A stretch of DNA of 64,000 bases from Microcaldota archaeon (GTDB lineage: Archaea; Micrarchaeota; Micrarchaeia; Micrarchaeales; Micrarchaeaceae), in contig JAJYXL010000012.1 of assembly GCA_021801785.1 (NCBI GenBank), positions 1 to 64,000 on the forward strand, written 5' to 3'. Below the pieces are notes generated by a model. That model saw only the letters and a program-made list of their open reading frames with translations. It made no database searches and was not told where the DNA came from. The position numbers and the translations under genes are program-made. Positions 1 to 8,467 of the stretch are shown here, one piece after another. Position 1 is the stretch's first letter. Each line of letters opens with the position of its first letter.

Positions 1-600
1 CTAGTTCCCGTATTCGCCGTCGGAAGGGCGCAGGAGGTACTCTCCATGCTGCACAGGAACGGGCTCTCGGGAATGACATATATGGACGGTATGGCAAGGG
101 AGGCCACACGTATAATAATGGACAACCGCGGATTTATATCCAACTCTGACATACTGGAGGCAGCAGTAGATAGGGTGAGGTCTGCCGGAGGGACCAGCGG
201 CAGAGACGAGGCGCTCAGCGAGCCATCGATAATACTGACAACGGCCGGGATGCTTAATGGCGGACCTGTACTCTATTACATAGAGAGGCTGAATATGAAT
301 TCGCATATATTCCTGACAGGTTATCAGGTAGAGGGCACGAACGGCCGACTCCTAATGGACCATAAGCCTCTGCATATAGATCACAGGGAGGTAAATGTTG
401 GAGTAGGATTCAGCTACTACGATCTATCTGCACATGCAGGGGCTAGCGAGCTGCACGAGTATGCGAGAAGGAGCTCTCCAAGCAGGGTTATATGCGTCCA
501 TGGGAGCAGGGAGAGCACATTAGCTCTCGCAGAATCTCTTAGAGAGGAGGGGTTCGATGCATCCGCTCCTAAGGTCGGAGATACGATAGATATAGAATGA
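1..600 (+). CDS. Metallo-beta-lactamase/beta-CASP ribonuclease (archaeal CPSF-like), C-terminal part, truncated by window edge
   Basis: Frame is open from base 1 (LVPVFAVGRAQEVLSML...); motifs PSIILTTAGMLNGGPV, FLTGYQVEGTNGR, LSAHAG and ICVHG are typical beta-CASP C-terminal blocks. Confidence 0.85.
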   Translation, partial: LVPVFAVGRAQEVLSMLHRNGLSGMTYMDGMAREATRIIMDNRGFISNSDILEAAVDRVRSAGGTSGRDEALSEPSIILTTAGMLNGGPVLYYIERLNMNSHIFLTGYQVEGTNGRLLMDHKPLHIDHREVNVGVGFSYYDLSAHAGASELHEYARRSSPSRVICVHGSRESTLALAESLREEGFDASAPKVGDTIDIE

Positions 601-603
601 GGC

Positions 604-1566
604 TCAAACCATATCTATAGCTGCAAACATTATGGGCAGAAGTGCAGTTGCATCTCCATCAATCGTTGTGTATCTCGCGCCCTCCTTCACCTTCCCCCAA
701 GATACCGCCTCGGTAAGCCTCGCGCCGGATAGGCTCCCATCGAACTGCGATGCCGTAGTTATATACACGGCGTAATCCAACCCTCCCTTGAACTGGTTCC
801 ACCATATAACATGATGCTTGCTTATCCCGCCGCCTATCATGAGCGCGCCCGTGCGTTTGTTGTCGAATGAGATGTTGCTGAGCTCTATCTCATCCTTGAG
901 AAGGTTCAGCTTAAAGTCATGATCCTGCGAGAAGAGTGTGAGCTGTGTACCAAACGCTCCGTCAACTATTCCAGGTATATAGACCTTAACGTTATGCAGG
1001 TACGCCTGCCTCAGTATCGATCCCTCATCCTTTATTCTCTTCCCGAATTCGAAGGCTATCTCGCTGGGCGTGTATTCGGTCTTATGCCCTTTTGTTGAGT
1101 ATAACTCATCCATAACCTCCTTGAACTTCCTCTCTATCGGCATCCCATACTCCTCATCCTCCATGAAGATATTGCCTAGCCTGTAGATATGATGTTGGTG
1201 CAGCATTGCGTCATCAACATTGAATGTCCCTACTGTATACTTTCCGCCCTCAGCCCTGGCGATATCGTGATCCAGAGTGCCGCATGTCGTTATTATCGCA
1301 TCGAAATACTTCACGGCTCCGGCAAGCGCTCCGCGTAGTCCTGTAGAGACTATATCGGCAGGAAATGAGAGGAAGTCGAAAGACTCCTTATCCTCTCTCA
1401 TCCTCTTCATTATGTCTATGCCGTCGACCATATGCTGTGCGGTGAACCCACCAACGTCTCCCATAGCCGAGATGAGCTCCGATACGCGCATCCCCTTCTT
1501 CATCTTTATATCCCTCACAGGCCTCGACAGAAGCCTATTCCTTACCGAATCGTTTTTGGATCTCAT
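604..1566 (-). CDS. dys: Deoxyhypusine synthase
   Basis: Whole-length similarity by eye: TTCGTLDHDIAR, PGIVDGAFGTQL, GGGISKHHVIWWNQFKGGLDYAVYITTA, SGARLTEAVSWGK. Confidence 0.93.
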   Translation of the reverse strand: MRSKNDSVRNRLLSRPVRDIKMKKGMRVSELISAMGDVGGFTAQHMVDGIDIMKRMREDKESFDFLSFPADIVSTGLRGALAGAVKYFDAIITTCGTLDHDIARAEGGKYTVGTFNVDDAMLHQHHIYRLGNIFMEDEEYGMPIERKFKEVMDELYSTKGHKTEYTPSEIAFEFGKRIKDEGSILRQAYLHNVKVYIPGIVDGAFGTQLTLFSQDHDFKLNLLKDEIELSNISFDNKRTGALMIGGGISKHHVIWWNQFKGGLDYAVYITTASQFDGSLSGARLTEAVSWGKVKEGARYTTIDGDATALLPIMFAAIDMV

Positions 1567-1586
1567 AATAGCACCAGCATAATAAG

Positions 1587-2441
1587 TCAGGGGGCAGAAT
1601 ACCCGTTGTACCAGTTAGATGTATAAATGACATTGGTCGCAGCGCCGTTATTACCATTCCCGCTGTAATCCTTCGGGTTGCCGTTGAGCGGCCACCATCC
1701 AACGAGATTATTTAGGTCTATCGGCGCGCCACCTATTCCCTCTTGGTAGAGCGTTTGGACATCATTTGATGAGAGTGATGTATTATAAATTTGTACATCG
1801 GCTATGTATCCAGTAAAAAGATTATTCTGATCACCACCTATATTTGCTATTGTGCCACTACCAACTTGCACATTTGGTACACCAGAACCCACACCTACAT
1901 ATGATATGCCATTGATGTATACTATTGTATTAGTACCACCACTATATGTAAAACCTATAAAATTCCAAGTTCCATTGGCTACAAACGGACTTACACAACG
2001 ATGGTCTCCCCAACTATCCGAGCACACCTGACCATTATAAATTCCGAGTATCCAATCTTCTTCGACTTCACCATACGCCCCATAATTGAATACAAAAGGA
2101 AAAACTGTATTTTGAGTTGTTTTAACCCATGCAAAAATACTCACCGGCGAATCAGAACTTGGAAAGTTAGAATCAGAGATACTTATATCATAATCTGTAT
2201 AACCGTTGAGCTGCGCGACATACTGCGGGAGCTCGTTAGTGCACGCACCGCTCAGGTATGGGAAGTTGTATTCGCTCAAGTTGGTTCTCACAACGAAGCA
2301 GGACCCTGCAGACGCCTTTGGCGCATATGTATAAGGGTTGAATAGATTCAGGCTGTAAAGTACGGCTGCAGCTATCCCAATTATCAGTATAGCCCACCCG
2401 TATGTTGTTAGATACTCTATAGCTGACTGAGATCTCCGCAT
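1587..2441 (-). CDS. Pilin-like class III signal/hydrophobic helix fused to LamG (concanavalin-like) domain; surface protein
   Basis: N-term MRRSQSAIEYLTTYGWAILIIGIAAAVLYSLNLF; C-term LamG-type (ISIFAWVKTTQ, WNFIGFTYSGGTNTIVYINGI, GYIADVQIYNTSLSSNDVQTLYQEG, VGWWPLNGN). Confidence 0.75.
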   Translation of the reverse strand: MRRSQSAIEYLTTYGWAILIIGIAAAVLYSLNLFNPYTYAPKASAGSCFVVRTNLSEYNFPYLSGACTNELPQYVAQLNGYTDYDISISDSNFPSSDSPVSIFAWVKTTQNTVFPFVFNYGAYGEVEEDWILGIYNGQVCSDSWGDHRCVSPFVANGTWNFIGFTYSGGTNTIVYINGISYVGVGSGVPNVQVGSGTIANIGGDQNNLFTGYIADVQIYNTSLSSNDVQTLYQEGIGGAPIDLNNLVGWWPLNGNPKDYSGNGNNGAATNVIYTSNWYNGYSAP

Positions 2442-2567
2442 CTATATCGCTCCTACTTTGTAGAGTAATCAATAAAAGAGTTGCTATATATTATATCATG
2501 GCGATATTTCAGCTCTTTTGGGAGAGGTTTTATATCCTTTTCTCAGAAAATTGTTAGAGTGATATTC

Positions 2568-3635
2568 ATGGAAGAGTTTATGAGTGCTGATGATGAGGAT
2601 ATCTTACGATTTATAGAGAGTTCGCGACCGAAGATATTCGTGATTGGTACCGGCGGGAGTGGTAGCAATACCGTAACCAGGTTGGCCAGTACCGGCGGGA
2701 TAAGGGGTGCGACACTGGTTAGTATGAATACCGATGCTGCACACCTAGTCAAGACCAAGTCCGAGAGGAAGGTGCTGCTAGGCAAAAAGATAACCAAAGG
2801 GCTTGGGGCAGGGAGCGATATAAAGCTAGGGGAGAGCGCAGCCGTCGAGAGCAAGGAGGAGATAAAGCATATGCTAACTGGGGCGAGCATGGTGTTCATA
2901 ACGTGTGGCCTGGGCGGCGGCACCGGTACGGGATCTATCGCGACAATAGCCCATGAGGCTAAAGAGATCGGGGCCATAACCGTCGGTGTGGTTACCCTCC
3001 CATTCTCCAGTGAGGGTCGGACAAGGATGAGGAATGCGCTAGAGGGGCTCAGCAAACTCAAGAAGGTTGCGGACACGGTGATAATAATACACAATGATAA
3101 ACTGCTATCGGTCGCTGCGGATCTGCCGCTAAATATGGCGTTCAGGGTCTCGGACGAGGTCCTGGCAGCAGCTACCAAGGGTATAGTCGAGATGATAACT
3201 ATGCCGGGAATGGTAAACATAGATTTTGCTGACCTGAAATCCGTGCTGAGAGATTCCGGCTACGCAGTTATAGGCTCAGGTGAGGGTATGGCGATACCTA
3301 ATACCGATACTACAAGAGGCATGGTTGCGCTCAAGAATGCGATAGAGAGCCCCATGCTCGATGCAGACCTCACTAATGCGAAGAAGGCGCTGATAGATAT
3401 AGTTGGCGGAGAGAGTCTCACTCTGAGAGAGGCTGAGGCGGTCTTCCAGGAGGTTGCAGCCAGGATAAACAAGGATGCGATGATAAAATGGGGTGCGAGA
3501 ATCGACAGAGACATGCAGAGGGAATCGGTCAGGGTGCTCCTAGTTGTTGGGGGTGTAGATTTTCCCGAGTATGAAGAGAGGAACATAAAGGAGATAATCG
3601 AGAGCAATGAGACTCTAGATATAGGGAGCGTATAA
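2568..3635 (+). CDS. ftsZ: Cell division protein FtsZ (start moved to MEEFMSADDED)
   Basis: Tubulin signature GGGTGTGSIATIA, GTGGSGSNTV, MNTDAAHL; TATA-like ttttatat upstream at ~2528. Confidence 0.93.
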   Translation: MEEFMSADDEDILRFIESSRPKIFVIGTGGSGSNTVTRLASTGGIRGATLVSMNTDAAHLVKTKSERKVLLGKKITKGLGAGSDIKLGESAAVESKEEIKHMLTGASMVFITCGLGGGTGTGSIATIAHEAKEIGAITVGVVTLPFSSEGRTRMRNALEGLSKLKKVADTVIIIHNDKLLSVAADLPLNMAFRVSDEVLAAATKGIVEMITMPGMVNIDFADLKSVLRDSGYAVIGSGEGMAIPNTDTTRGMVALKNAIESPMLDADLTNAKKALIDIVGGESLTLREAEAVFQEVAARINKDAMIKWGARIDRDMQRESVRVLLVVGGVDFPEYEERNIKEIIESNETLDIGSV

Positions 3636-3640
3636 TCTGT

Positions 3641-3823
3641 CTAACCGCTCCTTTTCTGTACCTTAACTCTCTCCTTTGCCTCCTTCTTATTGAACTTCCT
3701 ATGCAGCAGTATCCCGTTCTTGTAGCACCTGCTCGAGCAGAAGTAGTTTATCTTACCCTTAGTGTGCACGAATGCGTTTCCCGTCCCTTTTGGTATCTCT
3801 CTACCGCAAAAATTGCACTCCAT
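3641..3823 (-). CDS. rpl24e: Ribosomal protein L24e
   Basis: C-x2-C ... C-x3-C zinc finger: MECNFCGREIPKGTGNAFVHTKGKINYFCSSRC. Confidence 0.9.
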   Translation of the reverse strand: MECNFCGREIPKGTGNAFVHTKGKINYFCSSRCYKNGILLHRKFNKKEAKERVKVQKRSG

Positions 3824-3833
3824 CGGTATGCAC

Positions 3834-4136
3834 CTATCTGACCCTTATCTCTCTGGCCTCTCTGCTTGTGTCCGGTAGCCTTATTATGTCGCCCGGCTTT
3901 GCAGGTCCTACCATATTCCTCCTTATTATCCTATCCTTATCCTTTCCCTCAAGTATCTTGCATGAGACCAGATATACCTCTCCATACATTCCGGTCTTCT
4001 TCTTCATATCGACATCGACTATCTCTGCCAGGTAGCCCTGAAAGTTCGTCGGCCTCTGTTCCGGTCTGCTCTCTGGCTTAGCATCCGTCCTCTCCGCCTT
4101 AACCTCATCTCGGCTCTCTGCCTTAGTCTCTGCCAT
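3834..4136 (-). CDS. rps28e: Ribosomal protein S28e with N-terminal charged extension
   Basis: GEVYLVSCKILEGKDKDRIIRRNMVGPAKPGDIIRLPDTSREAREIRVR; ORF could extend to 4148. Confidence 0.88.
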   Translation of the reverse strand: MAETKAESRDEVKAERTDAKPESRPEQRPTNFQGYLAEIVDVDMKKKTGMYGEVYLVSCKILEGKDKDRIIRRNMVGPAKPGDIIRLPDTSREAREIRVR

Positions 4137-4144
4137 AATAACCA

Positions 4145-4609
4145 TCAAGCTTCAGCCTCCTCTTTATCCGCCTTCTCCTCATGTCTCTTCTCCGCTCTCT
4201 TTTCCGGTTTTGCCTCAGTCTTCTCATCGGCTCTCTCCTTCTTTGCCGCCTTCCCTGTGGTCTTCGATACAATCTCGCTAACAATCTCCTTAGCGTTTCC
4301 CGCGTTCTCTATAGCTACTGCGGAGCATGGGACGTTCAGCCCTATAGACTTCCCAAGCTCTAGCTTGTTAGGTACGTACGAGTATGGTATGTTCTTCTGC
4401 TCGCACAGCTGAGGGATGTGCATCGCCACCTCTGGAGGGGTTATATCCTCTGCTATGACCACGAGAGAGGCTATTCCGCGCTCCGCGCTCTTGGTCACCT
4501 CGTTTATCCCCTTCTTCACCTTTCCGGTCTGCTTGGAGATCTGCAATGCCTCATACGTCCTTGAGACAACATCGTTCGATACTTTGAATTTTATGTATGA
4601 TTCTGCCAT
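4145..4609 (-). CDS. rpl7ae: Ribosomal protein L7Ae with C-terminal Lys/Glu-rich tail
   Basis: KGINEVTKSAERGIASLVVIAEDITPPEVAMHIPQLCEQKNIPYSYVPNKLELG. Confidence 0.93.
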   Translation of the reverse strand: MAESYIKFKVSNDVVSRTYEALQISKQTGKVKKGINEVTKSAERGIASLVVIAEDITPPEVAMHIPQLCEQKNIPYSYVPNKLELGKSIGLNVPCSAVAIENAGNAKEIVSEIVSKTTGKAAKKERADEKTEAKPEKRAEKRHEEKADKEEAEA

Positions 4610-4688
4610 TACCTACACCTTGGTTATTTTTAACTTCATCGGCTAAAAATTAGCAATATATTCTTCTAGTAAAGGTATTTAATCTTTT

Positions 4689-4705
4689 CTCCGGATCAGG
4701 CTTTG
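4689..4705 (+). repeat. Left copy of 17-bp direct repeat CTCCGGATCAGGCTTTG
   Basis: Identical to 7611-7627; flanks an AT-rich ~2.9 kb segment. Confidence 0.85.
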
Positions 4706-4733
4706 TCCTACAAGTATCCGAAAAGTGATAGTT

Positions 4734-4763
4734 AATGGACAATAACGAGACTTTACGGACAAT
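4734..4763 (+). repeat. Left iteron-like motifs (AATGGACAA and GACTTTACGGACAAT)
   Basis: Matches the GACTTTRTGGACAAA motif repeated at 7556-7608. Confidence 0.6.
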
Positions 4764-4839
4764 TGTAATAATCACATTAGATATACTTTTAATTTTTCTT
4801 CTTATCCTAATTTTTTTAACAAAGATACTTTAGTTCAAA

Positions 4840-5664
4840 TCATATATAATGTAAGGTGATTGCAACAAGAATTCCTATTATAGAAAGGATCACGCTCATA
4901 AAAGTCCCATAATCTCCAAAAACTTTTATAATATAAAGCGGTTCTTCTCCCTTTTTTTCATATTCAGCTTTTAAGTCCTCGTCAGTTAGACCTTGCAGTT
5001 CAAATTGCTTAAAAGAAGCAAGCATTCCAATAAATTCTTGTGAAAAGGTTCTATCGTTCATTTTATTTATTAACAAATCTGACATTACATTGAAATGGTC
5101 TATTGTATTTTTTTTAAGAGTGTCTTCAGAAAAATATAAATGCAAATATGCTACTTTTAGATAGTCTTTAGTCTGATTAAATATATGTTTCAATGAATCA
5201 GAAGTTCCTTTGAGTTTTGAAAAATCTTTTATAGTTAATTTTATCGTATTGAATTCTCCTTCAATCATAGATATTCGTTTTACATTATTCAAACTTTTAT
5301 CCAATTCAGATTCTATTATCTTTCTCATTCCTATGCCGATTCGTATGAGGCGTGGTAATCTGAAATACCCTTCCATGATAAACGGAATATAAAAAGCAAA
5401 CAAAAGGAATTCATACCATTGGTTTTTTGGATTATTCAAAAAATTAATTATTTTAGTTGCCAGTGGTGTCCTGAGATGGAGTGGCAATAACACAAGCACA
5501 AGTAGCCAGATTGTGAACAAAACAATTGCCATAATGTAGTAGCCATTAAATTTTTTTAAGAGATTATAATAGCTATAATGCTTCATTTTTACTTTATATG
5601 GCAATTTAGTTTTGTCTTCTTCAAGTCCCCAAAGTGTAACCACAAACTCATAAAATATTGACAA
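4840..5664 (-). CDS. Hypothetical multi-TM protein of the AT-rich island
   Basis: Long ORF with hydrophobic helices (MAIVLFTIWLLVLVLLPL, FLLFAFYIPFIM, SVILSIIGILVAITLHYI); no family recognised. Confidence 0.6.
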   Translation of the reverse strand: MSIFYEFVVTLWGLEEDKTKLPYKVKMKHYSYYNLLKKFNGYYIMAIVLFTIWLLVLVLLPLHLRTPLATKIINFLNNPKNQWYEFLLFAFYIPFIMEGYFRLPRLIRIGIGMRKIIESELDKSLNNVKRISMIEGEFNTIKLTIKDFSKLKGTSDSLKHIFNQTKDYLKVAYLHLYFSEDTLKKNTIDHFNVMSDLLINKMNDRTFSQEFIGMLASFKQFELQGLTDEDLKAEYEKKGEEPLYIIKVFGDYGTFMSVILSIIGILVAITLHYI

Positions 5665-5677
5665 TAATCCTTTAAAT

Positions 5678-6859
5678 CTATATCGTTTTTACCTCATTCC
5701 CAACCACCACAATATTATGGCAAAGAACCTTTAGCAATAGTTCATTAACTTGTGCTCTCTCTGTTTTGCTCCTTATCAGGTCTCCAAACTTCGCCTTCAT
5801 CATAAAGAACGTGGTCTCAACATTAGACCTTAGATGATAGTGCTGCATAAACTCATCTTGCTTTAGCTGGTAATACAAGAACATTCTGCGCCATAGCCTT
5901 GCTCTATTCCCCTTGCTCCTGCTTGACGTTCCCGATGTATTGCTCTTGAACGGGATATATGCTTGTCCATTTACAGCTTGAACAGCGTTGTAGTTATCCA
6001 CAGAAGAGTATGCCTTATCAGCGGATACCTCATTCATAATGAAGCCAGCATCGAAGGTCGCATTTACAAGTGGTATGAACTGTGGACTATCACCACCCAT
6101 ATTGACCTCTACTGCCGTTATGATGTTGGTCTTTACACCTGTTATAAGATGGAGCTTAACCCATTCATGCTCTTGCTTTGTGCCATGCTTCTCTTTGCAG
6201 TATTCTGTGAATTTTGTAGTCCTGAAACCAGAGCTATCTACGGCGAACTTATCTTCTACGCTTCTTAATGGCAAAGACGAAATCTGAACAAGCTTGCTTA
6301 ATATAGGCGTTAATGCTTCGCTCTGCATAAAGTTGCTCATGGCAGACCTTGAAGGTATCTGTTCTACAAGACCTTTATCCTTAGCAACCTGCAAATCGGT
6401 CTTAAAGCGTCTAAGAGAGAATTGCGAGTAGACCTTTAGAGCAGAAGCAAAGAGCAAGTCTCTTATAGAAGCCTTAGGTCGTCCAAACGTGTATACTGGC
6501 TCTGACACTTCTTGGCATAGGTCTTGCAGCAATTCCATAAACTTGCTTTTCTCTTGCTCTTGGTTTATATTGTAGTTATGCCAATCCTGTGAATAGACCT
6601 TTTTCTTTATCGTTATCTCTGTCTCGTTGCCGTGCCTATCAAACCACTTTAGGTTAAAGCTGATTACAGCATAGACGTGTTTGCAGGGCTGCTGTCTTAG
6701 CTCATAATCAGGGCAGTTGCACTTATAGTCCGTTCCGTATAACATTACTTTATACGAGCCATGCCCAGATTGACTCGGCACAACCCAGCTATTTGCGTCC
6801 TTCTTTACTATCTGGCACATCTGCGCTATCTGCTTTCCTTTCATTTCTCGTTTGTCCAT
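5678..6859 (-). CDS. Transposase: N-terminal SWIM zinc finger plus DDE catalytic domain
   Basis: SWIM motif YKCNCPDYELRQQPCKHVYAV; DDE-like FAVDSSGFRT, NEVSADKAYSS, HYHLRSNVETTFFMMKAKFG. Confidence 0.85.
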   Translation of the reverse strand: MDKREMKGKQIAQMCQIVKKDANSWVVPSQSGHGSYKVMLYGTDYKCNCPDYELRQQPCKHVYAVISFNLKWFDRHGNETEITIKKKVYSQDWHNYNINQEQEKSKFMELLQDLCQEVSEPVYTFGRPKASIRDLLFASALKVYSQFSLRRFKTDLQVAKDKGLVEQIPSRSAMSNFMQSEALTPILSKLVQISSLPLRSVEDKFAVDSSGFRTTKFTEYCKEKHGTKQEHEWVKLHLITGVKTNIITAVEVNMGGDSPQFIPLVNATFDAGFIMNEVSADKAYSSVDNYNAVQAVNGQAYIPFKSNTSGTSSRSKGNRARLWRRMFLYYQLKQDEFMQHYHLRSNVETTFFMMKAKFGDLIRSKTERAQVNELLLKVLCHNIVVVGNEVKTI

Positions 6860-6949
6860 ATCACCACTCTGCATATTATACATATAATATATATTAGGCA
6901 TAGAAAGGTATTTAAATGTTATGTGCATAATATATATAATGTGGTAAAG

Positions 6950-7114
6950 ATGAAGAAAGGGCAAAAAAATGATGAGCCAGCAGTTCCTAAATCTATAACG
7001 ATTTTACCTCGTCATCAGAGGTTCATAGAGGACAGAAGCATAAACCTTTCTAAGTTCGTGCAGAAGAAGTTAGAGGAAGAGATAGAGGCACAAGGTTGGA
7101 AAGAAGGTGGTTAA
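6950..7114 (+). CDS. Small ribbon-helix-helix-like protein (candidate repressor/antitoxin-type regulator)
   Basis: MKKGQKNDEPAVPKSITILPRHQRFIEDRSINLSKFVQKKLEEEIEAQGWKEGG; strand-helix-helix pattern; overlaps the next ORF. Confidence 0.5.
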   Translation: MKKGQKNDEPAVPKSITILPRHQRFIEDRSINLSKFVQKKLEEEIEAQGWKEGG

Positions 7115-7116
7115 TC

Positions 7117-7557
7117 ATGACAAAATATTACTTCTTAAAAAATAAGCACACTAATCTGTGGGATATTTGCACAAACAACGAGAACAACCCGCCTTTAGAA
7201 AAACATGTCTGGGTAGGAGATTTTAAAACAAAAGAAGAGGCAGAGAAATATTTAGGGGATACACTTAAAAAATTAAAAGAGGAGAATTCAACCCAACAGA
7301 ATCAACCTATGCCAACTATCTTAATTCCTAAAGCGTATGCAAAAGCATATACAAAAGTTGCATATAGAAATGCGGGAAGCAGACAGATACTCTATGGCTT
7401 CTTGCTGATGGTAATCGGTATCGTCATAACTTTTGTATCTTATGCCCTTGCTCCGCCTGGCGGCATTTACATAGTTGCAGGAGGTGCAATCATAGTGGGT
7501 ATATACTATATGTTCAAGGGGATCTATTATCACATCAAAGCGGTAGCAACAAGATGA
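7117..7557 (+). CDS. Hypothetical membrane protein
   Basis: Soluble N-term then two hydrophobic segments (QILYGFLLMVIGIVITFVSYALA, GIYIVAGGAIIVGIYYMF). Confidence 0.55.
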   Translation: MTKYYFLKNKHTNLWDICTNNENNPPLEKHVWVGDFKTKEEAEKYLGDTLKKLKEENSTQQNQPMPTILIPKAYAKAYTKVAYRNAGSRQILYGFLLMVIGIVITFVSYALAPPGGIYIVAGGAIIVGIYYMFKGIYYHIKAVATR

Positions 7558-7608
7558 CTTTATGGACAAAAATCAGACTTTGTGGACAAATGATACTTTA
7601 TGGACAAA
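7556..7608 (+). repeat. Three iteron-like direct repeats GACTTTATGGACAAA
   Basis: Copies at 7556-7570, 7576-7590 and 7594-7608 (20- and 18-nt spacing). Confidence 0.8.
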
Positions 7609-7662
7609 GCCTCCGGATCAGGCTTTGCTCCTTTAGGAGCAAATAAAAGACTTTAGGAGCAA
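7604..7662 (+). repeat. Hairpin CAAAGCCT-CCGGATC-AGGCTTTG (7605-7627, containing right copy of the 17-bp repeat) followed by GCTCCTTTAGGAGC hairpin and GACTTTAGGAGCAA
   Basis: Perfect 8-bp dyad; 17-bp repeat at 7611-7627 identical to 4689-4705. Confidence 0.75.
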
Positions 7663-7670
7663 GATACAGT

Positions 7671-8417
7671 ATGCCAGAAGTAGATGGAACTGTTTTACCA
7701 AGTGAACATACACACTTTCATTTACAGGGCATAGAAGCAAGAGAACCAAAAGCAGACCATCTTTTGAACATAGGTCTCATGGGACTTAATAAGGGTGGGC
7801 TACCTTTCGTTGTAGAACCTTTCGCCTTTGCGACTGCAAATAAGAATTATGAAGAGGCTGTAGAAAGTTATCGCTATGGGATGTATTGGGCTGCAATGGT
7901 CATGGCAAGGGCAACAATAGAGGCTGCGTTGTTTACTTCAAAGTATCTCTCTGTCGATACTATTACAGGCTATGCTGGTGAGGGTGGTGGCAGCATGGGT
8001 GGTCATTGGAACTTGGTTAGGAAACAGCGTACTGTCACATTCGAACCACTTAACATTACCATCAAAATAGATGCTCAAGCAAGGCTTGGGGCATGGAAAA
8101 ATCTCCGTGAAGAAGCAAAGGCACTCGGTTTTAGCTTCAAAGAAATAAATAGAATGGATAGACTCAGGGACAGATATGGCAACTTTTCAGCACATAATGT
8201 AGAACTCCAGATGGAGGAAAACCAGAGATATGCGAATTTACCCTCAGATGAACGTGCAACAGCAAGAAAACCAAAGTGGGCTATTAGAGAGCCAGAAGCT
8301 TACTATATTTTAGAACAAACTGGCAGGTTCTTAGCTTCTATTCGACGCAAGTATGCGAATCGGGCGATTGAACTATTAGCTTCAGTTCAATCTTCAACTC
8401 ATACATCGCATTTATGA
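7671..8417 (+). CDS. Hypothetical protein (DUF4145-like helical domain suspected)
   Basis: SYRYGMYWAAMVMARATIEAALF resembles DUF4145-type helices; no definite family. Confidence 0.5.
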   Translation: MPEVDGTVLPSEHTHFHLQGIEAREPKADHLLNIGLMGLNKGGLPFVVEPFAFATANKNYEEAVESYRYGMYWAAMVMARATIEAALFTSKYLSVDTITGYAGEGGGSMGGHWNLVRKQRTVTFEPLNITIKIDAQARLGAWKNLREEAKALGFSFKEINRMDRLRDRYGNFSAHNVELQMEENQRYANLPSDERATARKPKWAIREPEAYYILEQTGRFLASIRRKYANRAIELLASVQSSTHTSHL

Positions 8418-8420
8418 GAA

Positions 8421-8454
8421 CTGTTATGTTGTAAGCTATCAGCTTGCATAACAT
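8421..8454 (+). repeat. Imperfect hairpin GTTATG-TTGT-AAGCT-ATC-AGCTT-G-CATAAC
   Basis: Inverted repeat read directly between the 7671-8417 ORF and the TnpB remnant. Confidence 0.6.
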
Positions 8455-8467
8455 CTCGTTCACCTGA

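Noticed and set aside
7556-7662. Short repeats considered as a CRISPR array
   Set aside because: Repeats only ~15 nt with 3-5 nt between them; iteron-like, no spacers and no cas genes
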